This document shows positions 50,045 to 57,711 of a stretch of DNA of 64,000 nucleotides, in pieces. Under the pieces are notes generated by a model. That model ran no database searches. It was not told the DNA's origin and saw nothing but the letters and a program-made list of their open reading frames with translations. Made by a program: the position numbers and the translations under genes. The stretch lies in NCBI RefSeq assembly GCF_014451325.2, contig NZ_JACSCH020000007.1, positions 309,907 through 373,906 on the forward strand, read 5' to 3'. This DNA comes from Streptomyces sp. CB02980 (lineage in GTDB: Bacteria > Actinomycetota > Actinomycetes > Streptomycetales > Streptomycetaceae). Numbering within the stretch: position 1 is the stretch's first letter; every line of letters begins with the position of its first letter.

Positions 50045-51007
50045 GTGTTCGCTGCAGAACGTCGCCAGTTGATCCTCGAAATGGTGCGAGCCAATGGGGC
50101 CGTGTCGCTCCGCGAGCTCGCCCGCGTCGTCCAGACCTCTGAAGTGACCGTACGGAGAGACGTACGGGCCCTTGAGGCAGAAGGACTCCTCGACCGCCGG
50201 CACGGCGGTGCGGTGTTGCCGGGCGGATTCACGCGAGAATCCGGCTTCCCGCAGAAATCCCATCTCGCGACCGCGGAGAAGACGGCCATCGCCGACGTCG
50301 CCGCGAGCCTCGTCGAAGAAGGCGAGGCCATCGTCGTCGGCGCCGGGACGACCACGCAGGAGCTGGCCCGCCGGCTCGCCCGCGTGCCCGGTCTGACCGT
50401 GGTCACCAACTCGCTCCTGGTCGCCCAGGCCCTCGCCCATGCCAACCGGGTCGAGGTCGTGATGACCGGTGGCACCCTGCGCGGCTCCAACTACGCCCTG
50501 GTGGGCAGCGGTGCCGAGCAGTCGCTCCAGGGGCTCCGGGTCTCCCGCGCCTTCCTCTCCGGGAGCGGACTCACCGCCGAGCGCGGCCTCTCCACGTCCA
50601 ACATGCTCTCCGCGAGCGTGGACCGGGCGCTGGTCCAGGCGGCGGCCGAGGTCGTGGTCCTCGCCGACCACACCAAGCTCGGCTCCGACACCATGTTCCA
50701 GACGGTGCCCACGGACGTCATCACCCGCCTGGTGACCGACGAGCCGCCCGCCCACGACGACCGGGCCGCCACCGAGCTCCAGGCCCTCGCCGACCAGGGT
50801 GTGCAGATCGCCGTCGCCGGTACGGGCGCCGCGGGCGGGCCCACGGGCGGTGACCAGGTCCCCCCGGGCGCCCGGCCCCGCCGTGACATGCCGCTCCCGG
50901 TGCAGCGCGGCCGGATGGCGGCGGGTCAGTTCCGGGGACCGGGCGGAGGGATGGCCGCCGAGACGCTGGAGCGCACGGCGCGGGTCGCGGACATGCGGCG
51001 CCGCTGA
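50045..51007 (+). CDS. DeoR/GlpR-family transcriptional regulator
   Basis: This 320-residue protein has the DeoR helix-turn-helix (ERRQLILEMVRANGAVSLRELARVV, then SEVTVRRDVRALEAEGLLDRRHGGAV) and sugar-phosphate sensing domain (GAGTTTQELARRLA, and LGSDTMFQTVP, typical TKxG-like region). A Gly/Pro/Arg-rich tail of about 60 residues at the C terminus is extra. The family responds to phosphosugars, so it is a possible regulator of deo genes here, but nothing proves that it binds the palindromes. The GTG start lies closely behind GTCACGTTACTGTCAG. The gap 49833-50044 holds only an imperfect hairpin. Confidence 0.88.
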   Translation: MFAAERRQLILEMVRANGAVSLRELARVVQTSEVTVRRDVRALEAEGLLDRRHGGAVLPGGFTRESGFPQKSHLATAEKTAIADVAASLVEEGEAIVVGAGTTTQELARRLARVPGLTVVTNSLLVAQALAHANRVEVVMTGGTLRGSNYALVGSGAEQSLQGLRVSRAFLSGSGLTAERGLSTSNMLSASVDRALVQAAAEVVVLADHTKLGSDTMFQTVPTDVITRLVTDEPPAHDDRAATELQALADQGVQIAVAGTGAAGGPTGGDQVPPGARPRRDMPLPVQRGRMAAGQFRGPGGGMAAETLERTARVADMRRR

Positions 51008-51086
51008 GCCGGGGGGCCCTCCCCCAGGGGTCCCGCGCTCCGCCGCCGAACCCTCCCTGCCCCAGCGGAAGTTGTCACTCGGTCCT

Positions 51087-51632
51087 TCAGTCCTTGATGC
51101 CCCGAAGCGTCAGCGCGAGCAGGCGGTCCGCCAGCTCCGCGTCCTCCGGGCACTGCTCCGCCGCCAGCGCGATCGCGTTGGTCAGCTGCATCAGGTCGCC
51201 GATCGACACGTCGGCGCGCACCTGACCCGCCTCCCTGGCGCGCCCGAGCAGCCGCTCGCCCGCCGCGCGCAGCGGCTCGCTGCACTGGGCGAGCGCCGAA
51301 CTCCGGTCGTACGAGGCGGACATCAGCGCGTGCGCGAGCCCCCGATACTCGCCCGCGTGGGCGATCAGAGCCCGCAGCCACTCCACGAGCGCCCGGCACG
51401 GTTCCTCTGCCTCGGCCAGTTCTCCCGAGCGGTGCAGGAGCTCCGCGAGGGCCTCCTGGAAGACCGAGCTGAGCAGCTCGGCCCGGGTGGGGAAGTGGCG
51501 GTAGAGGGTGCCGATGCCCACGCCCGCGCGGCGCGCGACCTCTTCGAGGGGCGCGTCGGCGCCCTGTTCGGCGAAGGTGGCGCGGGCTTCGGTGAGCAGC
51601 CGCTCGTGGTTGCGTCGTGCGTCGGCTCGCAT
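51087..51632 (-). CDS. TetR-family regulator
   Basis: This 181-residue regulator has an N-terminal helix-turn-helix (RRNHERLLTEARATFAEQGADAPLEEVARRA, then GIGTLYRHFPTRAELL) and a TetR_C-type ligand domain. It is upstream of no obvious target in the same orientation; the carboxylase gene is downstream on the same strand but past its own terminator. ATG 51632 is the natural start. Confidence 0.88.
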   Translation of the reverse strand: MRADARRNHERLLTEARATFAEQGADAPLEEVARRAGVGIGTLYRHFPTRAELLSSVFQEALAELLHRSGELAEAEEPCRALVEWLRALIAHAGEYRGLAHALMSASYDRSSALAQCSEPLRAAGERLLGRAREAGQVRADVSIGDLMQLTNAIALAAEQCPEDAELADRLLALTLRGIKD

Positions 51633-51658
51633 GGCTGGTGGATCACCCTCCCCTCGAC

Positions 51659-51692
51659 GAAGGGCCCGCAGGCGGCTGCCTGCGGGCCCTTC
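51659..51692 (-). terminator. Terminator after the carboxylase alpha gene
   Basis: GAAGGGCCCGCAGGC (51659-51673) and GCCTGCGGGCCCTTC (51678-51692) form a perfect 15-bp stem with a 4-nt loop, 41 nt beyond the alpha-subunit stop on the minus strand. Confidence 0.88.
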
Positions 51693-51733
51693 GTACGGTA
51701 CTCGGTGACCGTGGCCGGTCCCGGTGCCGTCGG

Positions 51734-53488
51734 TCAGTCCTTGATGTCGCAGATCGCGGCGCCGGAGGTGATCGAGGCGCCGACCTCGGCGTTCAGGCCC
51801 TTGACGGTGCCGGAGCGGTGCGCGTTGAGCGGCTGCTCCATCTTCATGGCCTCCAGGACGACGATCAGATCGCCCTCCTTGACCTCCTGGCCCTCCTCCA
51901 CCGCGACCTTCACGATCGTGCCCTGCATCGGGGAGGCGAGGGTGTCACCGGAGGCGGCGGGGCCGGACTTCTTGGCCGCGCGGCGCTTCGGCTTCGCACC
52001 GGCCGCGAGGCCCGTGCGGGCCAGCGTCATGCCGAGCGAGGAGGGCAGCGAGACCTCGAGACGCTTGCCGCCGACCTCGACCACGATGGTCTCGCGGCCG
52101 GACTCGTCCTCGTCGGCGTCGGCGCCGGCCGGGGCGAACGGCTTGATCTCGTTGACGAACTCCGTCTCGATCCACCGGGTGTGGATCCGGAACGGGTCGG
52201 CGGTGAACGCCGGGTCGGTGACGACCGCCTGGTGGAACGGGATGGCCGTGGCCATGCCCTCCACCTTGAACTCGGCGAGCGCACGCGCGGCCCGCTGCAG
52301 GGCCTGCTCGCGGCTGGCGCCGGTGACGATCAGCTTGGCCAGGAGCGAGTCCCAGGCCGGGCCGATGACGCTGCCGGACTCCACGCCCGCGTCCAGACGG
52401 ACACCGGGGCCGCTCGGCGGGGCGAAGAGGGTGACGGTGCCGGGGGCGGGCAGGAAGCCGCGGCCCGGGTCCTCGCCGTTGATACGGAACTCGAAGGAGT
52501 GACCCCGGATCTCCGGGTCGCCGTAACCGAGCTCCTCGCCGTCGGCGATCCGGAACATCTCGCGGACGAGGTCGAGGCCGGTGACCTCTTCGGTGACGGG
52601 GTGCTCGACCTGCAGACGGGTGTTGACCTCCAGGAAGGAGATCGTGCCGTCGGTGCCGACGAGGAACTCGACCGTGCCGGCGCCGACGTAGCCGGCCTCC
52701 TTCAGGATCGCCTTCGACGCCGCGTACAGCTCGGCGTTCTGCGCCTCGGTGAGGAACGGCGCGGGGGCCTCCTCGACGAGCTTCTGGTGCCGGCGCTGCA
52801 GCGAGCAGTCACGCGTGGAGACCACGACCACGTTTCCGTGGGAGTCGGCCAGGCACTGCGTCTCCACGTGCCGCGGCTTGTCCAGGTAGCGCTCCACGAA
52901 GCACTCGCCCCGGCCGAACGCGGCGACGGCCTCACGCACGGCGGAGTCGTACAGCTCGGGGACCTCTTCCAGCGTCCGCGCGACCTTCAGACCGCGACCG
53001 CCACCACCGAAGGCGGCCTTGATCGCGATCGGCAGCCCGTGCTGCTCGGCGAACGCGACGACCTCGTCGGCGCCGGAGACCGGGTCGGGCGTACCGGCGA
53101 CGAGCGGGGCTCCGGCGCGCTGCGCGATGTGACGCGCCGCCACCTTGTCGCCCAGGTCGCGGATCGCCTGCGGCGGCGGGCCGATCCACGTCAGACCGGC
53201 GTCCAGGACGGCCTGCGCGAACTCCGCGTTCTCGGAGAGGAACCCGTAGCCGGGGTGGATCGCGTCCGCGCCCGAGTCCTTCGCGGCCTGCAACACCTTC
53301 GCCATGTCCAGATAACTGGTCGCCGGAGTGTCACCGCCCAGAGCGAACGCCTCGTCAGCCGCCCGGACATGCAGAGCATCCCGGTCCGGCTCGGCGTACA
53401 CGGCCACGCTGCCGATACCCGCGTCCCGGCACGCCCGGGCCACACGGACAGCGATTTCGCCACGGTTGGCGATGAGCACCTTGCGCAC
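51734..53488 (-). CDS. Acyl-CoA carboxylase alpha subunit (biotin carboxylase plus BCCP)
   Basis: This 584-residue fusion carries biotin carboxylase (RKVLIANRGEIAVRVARAC at the start, GGGGRGLKVA glycine loop, EVNTRLQVEHPVTEEVTG) and C-terminal biotin carrier domain with the biotinylated Lys in EAMKMEQP. It carboxylates biotin for the beta subunit encoded at 57712-59304 with the epsilon subunit at 57466-57678, giving malonyl- or methylmalonyl-CoA. GTG 53488 follows AAGGAGGG. BirA, encoded at 59439, would attach the biotin. It is the AccA2-like protein of streptomycetes. Confidence 0.94.
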   Translation of the reverse strand: MRKVLIANRGEIAVRVARACRDAGIGSVAVYAEPDRDALHVRAADEAFALGGDTPATSYLDMAKVLQAAKDSGADAIHPGYGFLSENAEFAQAVLDAGLTWIGPPPQAIRDLGDKVAARHIAQRAGAPLVAGTPDPVSGADEVVAFAEQHGLPIAIKAAFGGGGRGLKVARTLEEVPELYDSAVREAVAAFGRGECFVERYLDKPRHVETQCLADSHGNVVVVSTRDCSLQRRHQKLVEEAPAPFLTEAQNAELYAASKAILKEAGYVGAGTVEFLVGTDGTISFLEVNTRLQVEHPVTEEVTGLDLVREMFRIADGEELGYGDPEIRGHSFEFRINGEDPGRGFLPAPGTVTLFAPPSGPGVRLDAGVESGSVIGPAWDSLLAKLIVTGASREQALQRAARALAEFKVEGMATAIPFHQAVVTDPAFTADPFRIHTRWIETEFVNEIKPFAPAGADADEDESGRETIVVEVGGKRLEVSLPSSLGMTLARTGLAAGAKPKRRAAKKSGPAASGDTLASPMQGTIVKVAVEEGQEVKEGDLIVVLEAMKMEQPLNAHRSGTVKGLNAEVGASITSGAAICDIKD

Positions 53489-53861
53489 GATGGCTCCCTC
53501 CTTGAAACAAGCTGAGTTTAGGGACTGCCGACACGGCCTTTCGACCCGTCCCCAGTGGTGAGCTTGCCCACACGGAGCGTGACCCCGGGCCTGCTCGGGT
53601 CGTGAATTCCCTTGTCGCACCACGGTACGCAGGGTTCCTTTACGGCACAGTAGCTCCGAGGTGTGGCGCAGGTCTCTGTTCGTGCGGCCAGTCGCCATTC
53701 GGGTTTCTTTGTCGAGTCCCTACGAATGGCCCAACGATTCTTTGCCCTGCCGTCCGCCGTCGCCGGTCGTGCGCACACTCTTGTCCAGGGGTTTACCGGC
53801 CAGTAGCCTTCGCGCTGTCGATCGTACTGTCGGTAACAGTCGTATCCAGGGGGTGGCCGAG
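53489..53861. other. Intergenic region between accA-type gene and membrane-protein gene
   Basis: 373 bp with no supported gene. It contains an inverted repeat GCCATTCG (53694-53701) and CGAATGGC (53723-53730), and ACTGT-cggta-ACAGT (53826-53840) upstream of the divergent GTG 53862. CTACGAATGG at 53720-53729 also occurs upstream of the beta-subunit gene. Confidence 0.6.
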
Positions 53862-54299
53862 GTGGCCCGCAGACCGATAGCTCTCGTGACGGCGGCGGTG
53901 CTGTTCCTCGAAGCGCCCGGGATCGTCGCGATCAACGCGGTGATGGCACGCTTCGTCAAAATCCAGACGATGTCCCTCGACGGCATGGATCCCGACGCGA
54001 TGTACACCGGCACCTGGGCGCTCGGCATCGCCTCCGGCGTCGCGCTCGCCCTCTGCGGCCTCGTCGCCCTCGTCGCCGGCATCCGTGACCGCCGGCCCGG
54101 GCGCGTCGGCCGGGGCCTGCTCATCGGCTGCGCGGTCGTGCACGGCATCCTCGGCGCGGTCACCGTCGGCCTGATCGGCTGGGGCGCGTTCGCCTTCATG
54201 ATGCTCGTACTCGGCCTGATCGTGCTCACCCTCGTGGCGTACGGCAAGGGGTACGAGAAGGGCGCCGGGCCCCACGAGGGCGCACCGGCGCCCGCGTAG
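53862..54299 (+). CDS. Hypothetical four-helix membrane protein
   Basis: This 145-residue protein has four hydrophobic segments (ALVTAAVLFLEAPGIVAINAV, WALGIASGVALALCGLVAL, a stretch LIGCAVVHGILGAVTVGLIG, and FMMLVLGLIVLTLVAYGKGY) and a short charged C terminus. No family is recognised. GTG 53862 is preferred over GTG 53853 because AGGGGG is spaced properly before it. It is divergent from the carboxylase alpha gene. Confidence 0.8.
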   Translation: MARRPIALVTAAVLFLEAPGIVAINAVMARFVKIQTMSLDGMDPDAMYTGTWALGIASGVALALCGLVALVAGIRDRRPGRVGRGLLIGCAVVHGILGAVTVGLIGWGAFAFMMLVLGLIVLTLVAYGKGYEKGAGPHEGAPAPA

Positions 54300-54380
54300 G
54301 CGCACGCGCGCCCGCGTAGGGGTAACGCACGCCGCGGAGGGGCACGCACGCCCATGGAGGGGCACCGGCGCGCCCGCGCG
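54297..54380. repeat. Degenerate ~20-bp tandem repeats after the membrane-protein gene
   Basis: Units GCGCACGCGCGCCCGCGTAG, GTAACGCACGCCGCGGAG and GCACGCACGCCCATGGAG follow one another from the stop codon on. As at 32855-32992, the array begins in the last codons of the gene. Confidence 0.55.
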
Positions 54381-54388
54381 ACGGCCCG

Positions 54389-54994
54389 TCAGGTCCAGAG
54401 GTCGGTGATCTGTACGCCCAGCTTCCGGAGCAGCGTGCGCAGCAGCGGCAGCGACAGGCCGATCACATTGCCCGGGTCGCCGTCGATGCCGTCGATGAAC
54501 GGCGCCGAGCGCCCGTCCAGGGTGAAGGCGCCCGCCACGTGCAGCGGTTCGCCGCTCGCCACGTACGCCGCGATCTCGGCGTCCGTCGGCTCGCCGAAGC
54601 GGACCACGGTGGAGGCCGTCGCCGACTCGTAGCGCTTGGCGGCCGTGTCGTACACGCAGTGACCCGTCTGGAGGATGCCGACCCGGCCGCGCATCGCCTT
54701 CCAGCGCGCGGTGGCCTCCTCGGCGTCCGCCGGCTTGCCGAGGGCCTGCTTGTCGAGCTCCAGGACCGAGTCGCAGCCGATGACCAGTGCGCCGAACGCC
54801 TCGGGGCGGGCGGCGACATGGGCGGCCTTGGCCTCCGCGAGGGCGAGCGCGAGCTCGGCCGGCGTCGGGGCGTGCATCTTGTCCTCGTCGACGCCGCTCA
54901 CGATCACCTCGGGGGCGAGCCCGGCCTGGCGGAGCAGGTTGAGGCGGGCGGGGGAGGCGGAGGCGAGCACGACACGGCGCGGATCAGCAGTCAT
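54389..54994 (-). CDS. maf: Maf-like nucleoside triphosphate pyrophosphatase
   Basis: This 201-residue protein starts VVLASASPARLNLLRQAGL, the Maf substrate motif, and has VDEDKMHAPTPAELALALAEAKA, GCDSVLELDKQALGKP and GEPLHVAGAFTLDGRSAPFIDGI. Maf enzymes hydrolyse non-canonical or excess nucleoside triphosphates. It sits downstream of the small membrane protein gene on the same strand, in an operon-like arrangement with the carboxylase genes' neighbourhood. Confidence 0.92.
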   Translation of the reverse strand: MTADPRRVVLASASPARLNLLRQAGLAPEVIVSGVDEDKMHAPTPAELALALAEAKAAHVAARPEAFGALVIGCDSVLELDKQALGKPADAEEATARWKAMRGRVGILQTGHCVYDTAAKRYESATASTVVRFGEPTDAEIAAYVASGEPLHVAGAFTLDGRSAPFIDGIDGDPGNVIGLSLPLLRTLLRKLGVQITDLWT

Positions 54995-55019
54995 GGGGGC
55001 AGCGTAGCCAGTCCCGGGC

Positions 55020-55148
55020 TCAGCGGGCGCTGACCACGAACATCGCCACCACCATCGCCAGGGCGAGCAGCACGCCCGCGCGACGGAGCTTCGCCTGCAT
55101 GTCGCGCATGAACTTCGGCGGCTGATTCTTCGGGTCGGACCACAGCAT
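55020..55148 (-). CDS. Small membrane protein of 42 residues
   Basis: A short frame reads MLWSDPKNQPPKFMRDMQAK, then LRRAGVLLALAMVVAMFVVS and ends AR. GGAGG lies ideally before ATG 55148. One basic amphipathic stretch precedes a single membrane helix near the C terminus. It is located between a TetR gene and maf, 25 nt upstream of maf. Function is unknown; similar small proteins are common in this neighbourhood in streptomycetes, as far as I recall. Confidence 0.75.
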   Translation of the reverse strand: MLWSDPKNQPPKFMRDMQAKLRRAGVLLALAMVVAMFVVSAR

Positions 55149-55252
55149 GCCTCCGATCCTGAGGGCGGGGCGGGCGGGGCGCCTGAGTACGGATACTCAG
55201 GCGCCCCGGTGCCGAGGGACTATTCGCGGGCGAACGGAAGATCGCCTGAGGG

Positions 55253-55921
55253 CTACGCCCGGATGAACACCCCGTCCCGCGCCGCCGCGAGTGCCGCCGT
55301 GACCGCCCGTTCCGCCACGTCCGCCGTGATCTCCTCGCGGGTGACCGCGAAGCGGTAGTAGAGCGGCGCGGAGACGGCGCGGAGCAGCTCCGTCGGGTCC
55401 GTCTCCGCCGGGATCTCGCCGCGGGCCGCGCCCTTGGCGACGACGGGGGCCCATTCGCCGAGCCGGGTCCGGTAGAAGTCGGCGAGCGCGCGGGCGCAGT
55501 CCTCGTCGCAGGCGGCCGCCGCGATGACCGCGCGGAAGACGGCGCCCATCCGTGCGTCGGTGAGGGTGGCGCGGACGAGTGCGGCGTTGGTCCGCAGGTC
55601 GCCCTTGAGGCTGCCGGTGTCGGAGGCGGGCAGGGACTGCTCGGCCATGTCGTGCAGGAGGTCGGTGACCAGGCCGACGGGGGAGCCCCAGCGGCGGTAG
55701 ACGGTGGTCTTGCCGACGCCCGCGGTCGCGGCGATCCGGTCCATGTTCAGGGCGTGGAAGCCGGTGTCGGCGAGTGCGTCCTGGGTGGCGTCGAGGACGG
55801 CCCTGCGGACCTTCGCGGTGCGGCCGCCGGGGCGCAGGGTGCCGGGCGAGGCCGGCTGGCTCTCAGTCAAATGGGTCTCCTGTTCCATTAACGCCATCGA
55901 CTCTGCTACGGTACGGGACAT
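55253..55921 (-). CDS. TetR-family regulator of the adjacent MFS gene
   Basis: This 222-residue repressor has its helix-turn-helix about residues 37-85 (KVRRAVLDATQDALADTGFHALNMDRIAATA, then GKTTVYRRWGSP) and a C-terminal domain of TetR_C11-like type. It is divergent from a DHA2 transporter with only 37 bp between the starts, occupied by a CTTAA-rich palindrome. ATG 55921 is taken; ATG 55897 and 55888 are alternatives since no perfect ribosome site is seen. Confidence 0.88.
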   Translation of the reverse strand: MSRTVAESMALMEQETHLTESQPASPGTLRPGGRTAKVRRAVLDATQDALADTGFHALNMDRIAATAGVGKTTVYRRWGSPVGLVTDLLHDMAEQSLPASDTGSLKGDLRTNAALVRATLTDARMGAVFRAVIAAAACDEDCARALADFYRTRLGEWAPVVAKGAARGEIPAETDPTELLRAVSAPLYYRFAVTREEITADVAERAVTAALAAARDGVFIRA

Positions 55922-55947
55922 CTTAACGGAACCAGTCTCCCATTAAG
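55922..55947. promoter_or_regulatory. Candidate TetR operator
   Basis: CTTAACGGA (55922-55930) and TCCCATTAAG (55938-55947) form an imperfect palindrome in the 37-bp divergent promoter. A related half-site TTCCATTAACG lies at 55883-55893 within the regulator gene. This AT-rich patch stands out from the surrounding sequence. Confidence 0.7.
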
Positions 55948-55958
55948 GGGTCGTACGC

Positions 55959-57377
55959 ATGGTTGCCCTGGATCACCCCAAGCCCGTCGAACAGCCCACG
56001 GCCCCGTCCGCCGGGCCGGCGGACGCCCGAATGACCGGACGGATGCGGCTCGTCCTCGTCGTCCTCCTCCTCGCCCAGTTCATGCTCGCCGTCGACTTCT
56101 CGATCCTGAACGTCGCACTGCCCGTCATCGGTCAGGGACTCGGCTTCAGCCTCGGCGGCCTCCAGTGGATCGCCACCGCCTTCGCCCTCGCGGCGGCCGG
56201 ATTCACCCTGCTCTTCGGGCGCGTCGCCGACCTCGTCGGCCGCCGCCGGCTCTTCCTCGGCGGCATGGCGCTCCTCGGCGTCTCCTCCCTCGTCGGCGGC
56301 CTCGCCACCGGCCCCGAGATGCTGATGGCCGCCCGCGTCGCCCAGGGCCTCGCCACCGCCGCCGTCACCCCCGCCGGGCTCTCCCTGCTCACCGCCTCCT
56401 TCCCCGAGGGCCCGCTGCGCGCCCGCGCGCTCGGACTCAACGGCGCCCTCATGTCCGCGGGCTTCACCACCGGCGCGATCCTCGGCGGCGTCCTCACCGA
56501 CCTGCTCTCCTGGCGCTGGGCGTTCCTCGTCAACGTCCCGGTGGCCCTCGCCGTCCTCCTCGTCGCCCCCGCCGTCCTCACCGAGAGCCGCCCGGCCGTC
56601 CGCCCCCGCCTCGACGTGCCCGGCGCGATCACCGTCACCGGAGGACTCCTCGCCCTCGTCTACGGCCTGACCGTCAGCGGCGAACACGGCTGGACCGACC
56701 CGACCGCGCTCATCGCCCTCGCCGCCGGCGCCGCGCTCCTGGTCGCCTTCGTCCTCGTCGAACGCCGGGCCGCCGCCCCCCTCGTACCGATCCACATCCT
56801 CAAGCGCCGCACCGTCGTCTGGGGCAACCTCGCCGGGCTCGTCGCCTTCGTCACCGAGACCTCGCTGGTCTTCCTGATGACGCTCTACCTCCAGGACGTC
56901 CTCGACTTCTCCCCGCTCGCCGCCGGCCTCTCCTTCGGCGTCCTCGGCGCGGGCACGGTCCTCGGCGGGGTGTTCGCCTCCCGCTTCATCGGCCGCTTCG
57001 GCGCCCGTACCGCCCTGGTCTCCGGCGGCCTCCTCCAGGCCGTCGCGACCCTCTCCCTGTACGGACTCGGCGAGGGCCCGGGGAGCCTCTGGCTGCTCCT
57101 CGCGGCGACCTTCGCCGGCGGCATCGGCAACATGCTCGCGATCGTCGGCTTCATGGTCACCGCCACCTCCGGGATCCCCGACCACGAGCAGGGCACGGCG
57201 ACCGGGCTCGCGACCATGACCCAGCAGATCGGCATCACCATGGGCACCCCGATCATGAGCGCCGTCGTCGTCACCGCGCCCGTGCTCCTCGACGGCATCG
57301 GCCTCGCGGTCCTCGTGAACGCGGCGATCGTCGCCGCCGGAGCCGTCCTGGCCGGCCTCTTCCTGCGCCGTACGTGA
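55959..57377 (+). CDS. DHA2-family MFS drug exporter
   Basis: This 472-residue antiporter has 14 predicted segments; motif A-like FGRVADLVGRRRLFL after segment 2 and a motif C-like GFTTGAILGGVLTDLLSWRWAFLVNVPVA are visible. It is divergent from the TetR gene. ATG 55959 follows AAGGGG. The sequence is distinct from the first DHA2 protein at 23313-24845. Confidence 0.9.
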   Translation: MVALDHPKPVEQPTAPSAGPADARMTGRMRLVLVVLLLAQFMLAVDFSILNVALPVIGQGLGFSLGGLQWIATAFALAAAGFTLLFGRVADLVGRRRLFLGGMALLGVSSLVGGLATGPEMLMAARVAQGLATAAVTPAGLSLLTASFPEGPLRARALGLNGALMSAGFTTGAILGGVLTDLLSWRWAFLVNVPVALAVLLVAPAVLTESRPAVRPRLDVPGAITVTGGLLALVYGLTVSGEHGWTDPTALIALAAGAALLVAFVLVERRAAAPLVPIHILKRRTVVWGNLAGLVAFVTETSLVFLMTLYLQDVLDFSPLAAGLSFGVLGAGTVLGGVFASRFIGRFGARTALVSGGLLQAVATLSLYGLGEGPGSLWLLLAATFAGGIGNMLAIVGFMVTATSGIPDHEQGTATGLATMTQQIGITMGTPIMSAVVVTAPVLLDGIGLAVLVNAAIVAAGAVLAGLFLRRT

Positions 57378-57410
57378 CGGGTGGCGGGGGCAGCACCGAG
57401 CAGGACGTGA

Positions 57411-57447
57411 GAAGGGCCGGACCCCCACGGGGGGAGTCCGGCCCTTC
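57411..57447. terminator. Bidirectional terminator after the MFS gene
   Basis: GAAGGGCCGGAC (57411-57422) pairs with GTCCGGCCCTTC (57436-57447), with extra C/G pairing inside, between the convergent MFS and epsilon-subunit genes. Confidence 0.85.
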
Positions 57448-57465
57448 TCGGCGTTCCACGACCGG

Positions 57466-57678
57466 CTACACCGGCCAGTACGACCGCGCCCACGCCCGCG
57501 GGCCCGGCCGGTGGCGCACCGACCGCGCGATCCGGGACGGGTCCGACCAGCCCTCCGGCACCGCCGGGCCGCCGCCCTCGGCGGACGCCGCCGCCGTCGC
57601 CGCGGCCCGTGCCTGAACCACCGCCAGTGCGGCGGCCAACTCCTCCGGGGTCGGGTTTCCTCGTACGACCTTGATCAT
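57466..57678 (-). CDS. Acyl-CoA carboxylase epsilon subunit
   Basis: This 70-residue protein starts IKVVRGNPTPEELAAALAVV, the N-terminal AccE signature, has an Ala-rich middle and ends WARSYWPV. The epsilon subunit strengthens the alpha-beta carboxylase complex in actinobacteria. It is 33 nt downstream of the beta-subunit stop and clearly belongs to the same operon. ATG 57678. Confidence 0.93.
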   Translation of the reverse strand: MIKVVRGNPTPEELAAALAVVQARAAATAAASAEGGGPAVPEGWSDPSRIARSVRHRPGPRAWARSYWPV

Positions 57679-57711
57679 GTCGACTCCTTGAAGGGTCAGG
57701 TCCGGGGAGGC

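Noticed and set aside
53694..53730. Terminator for an unseen gene in the gap upstream of the carboxylase alpha gene
   Set aside because: The arms are only 8 bp with a 21-nt loop and no open frame ends before them; an operator-like role is equally likely.
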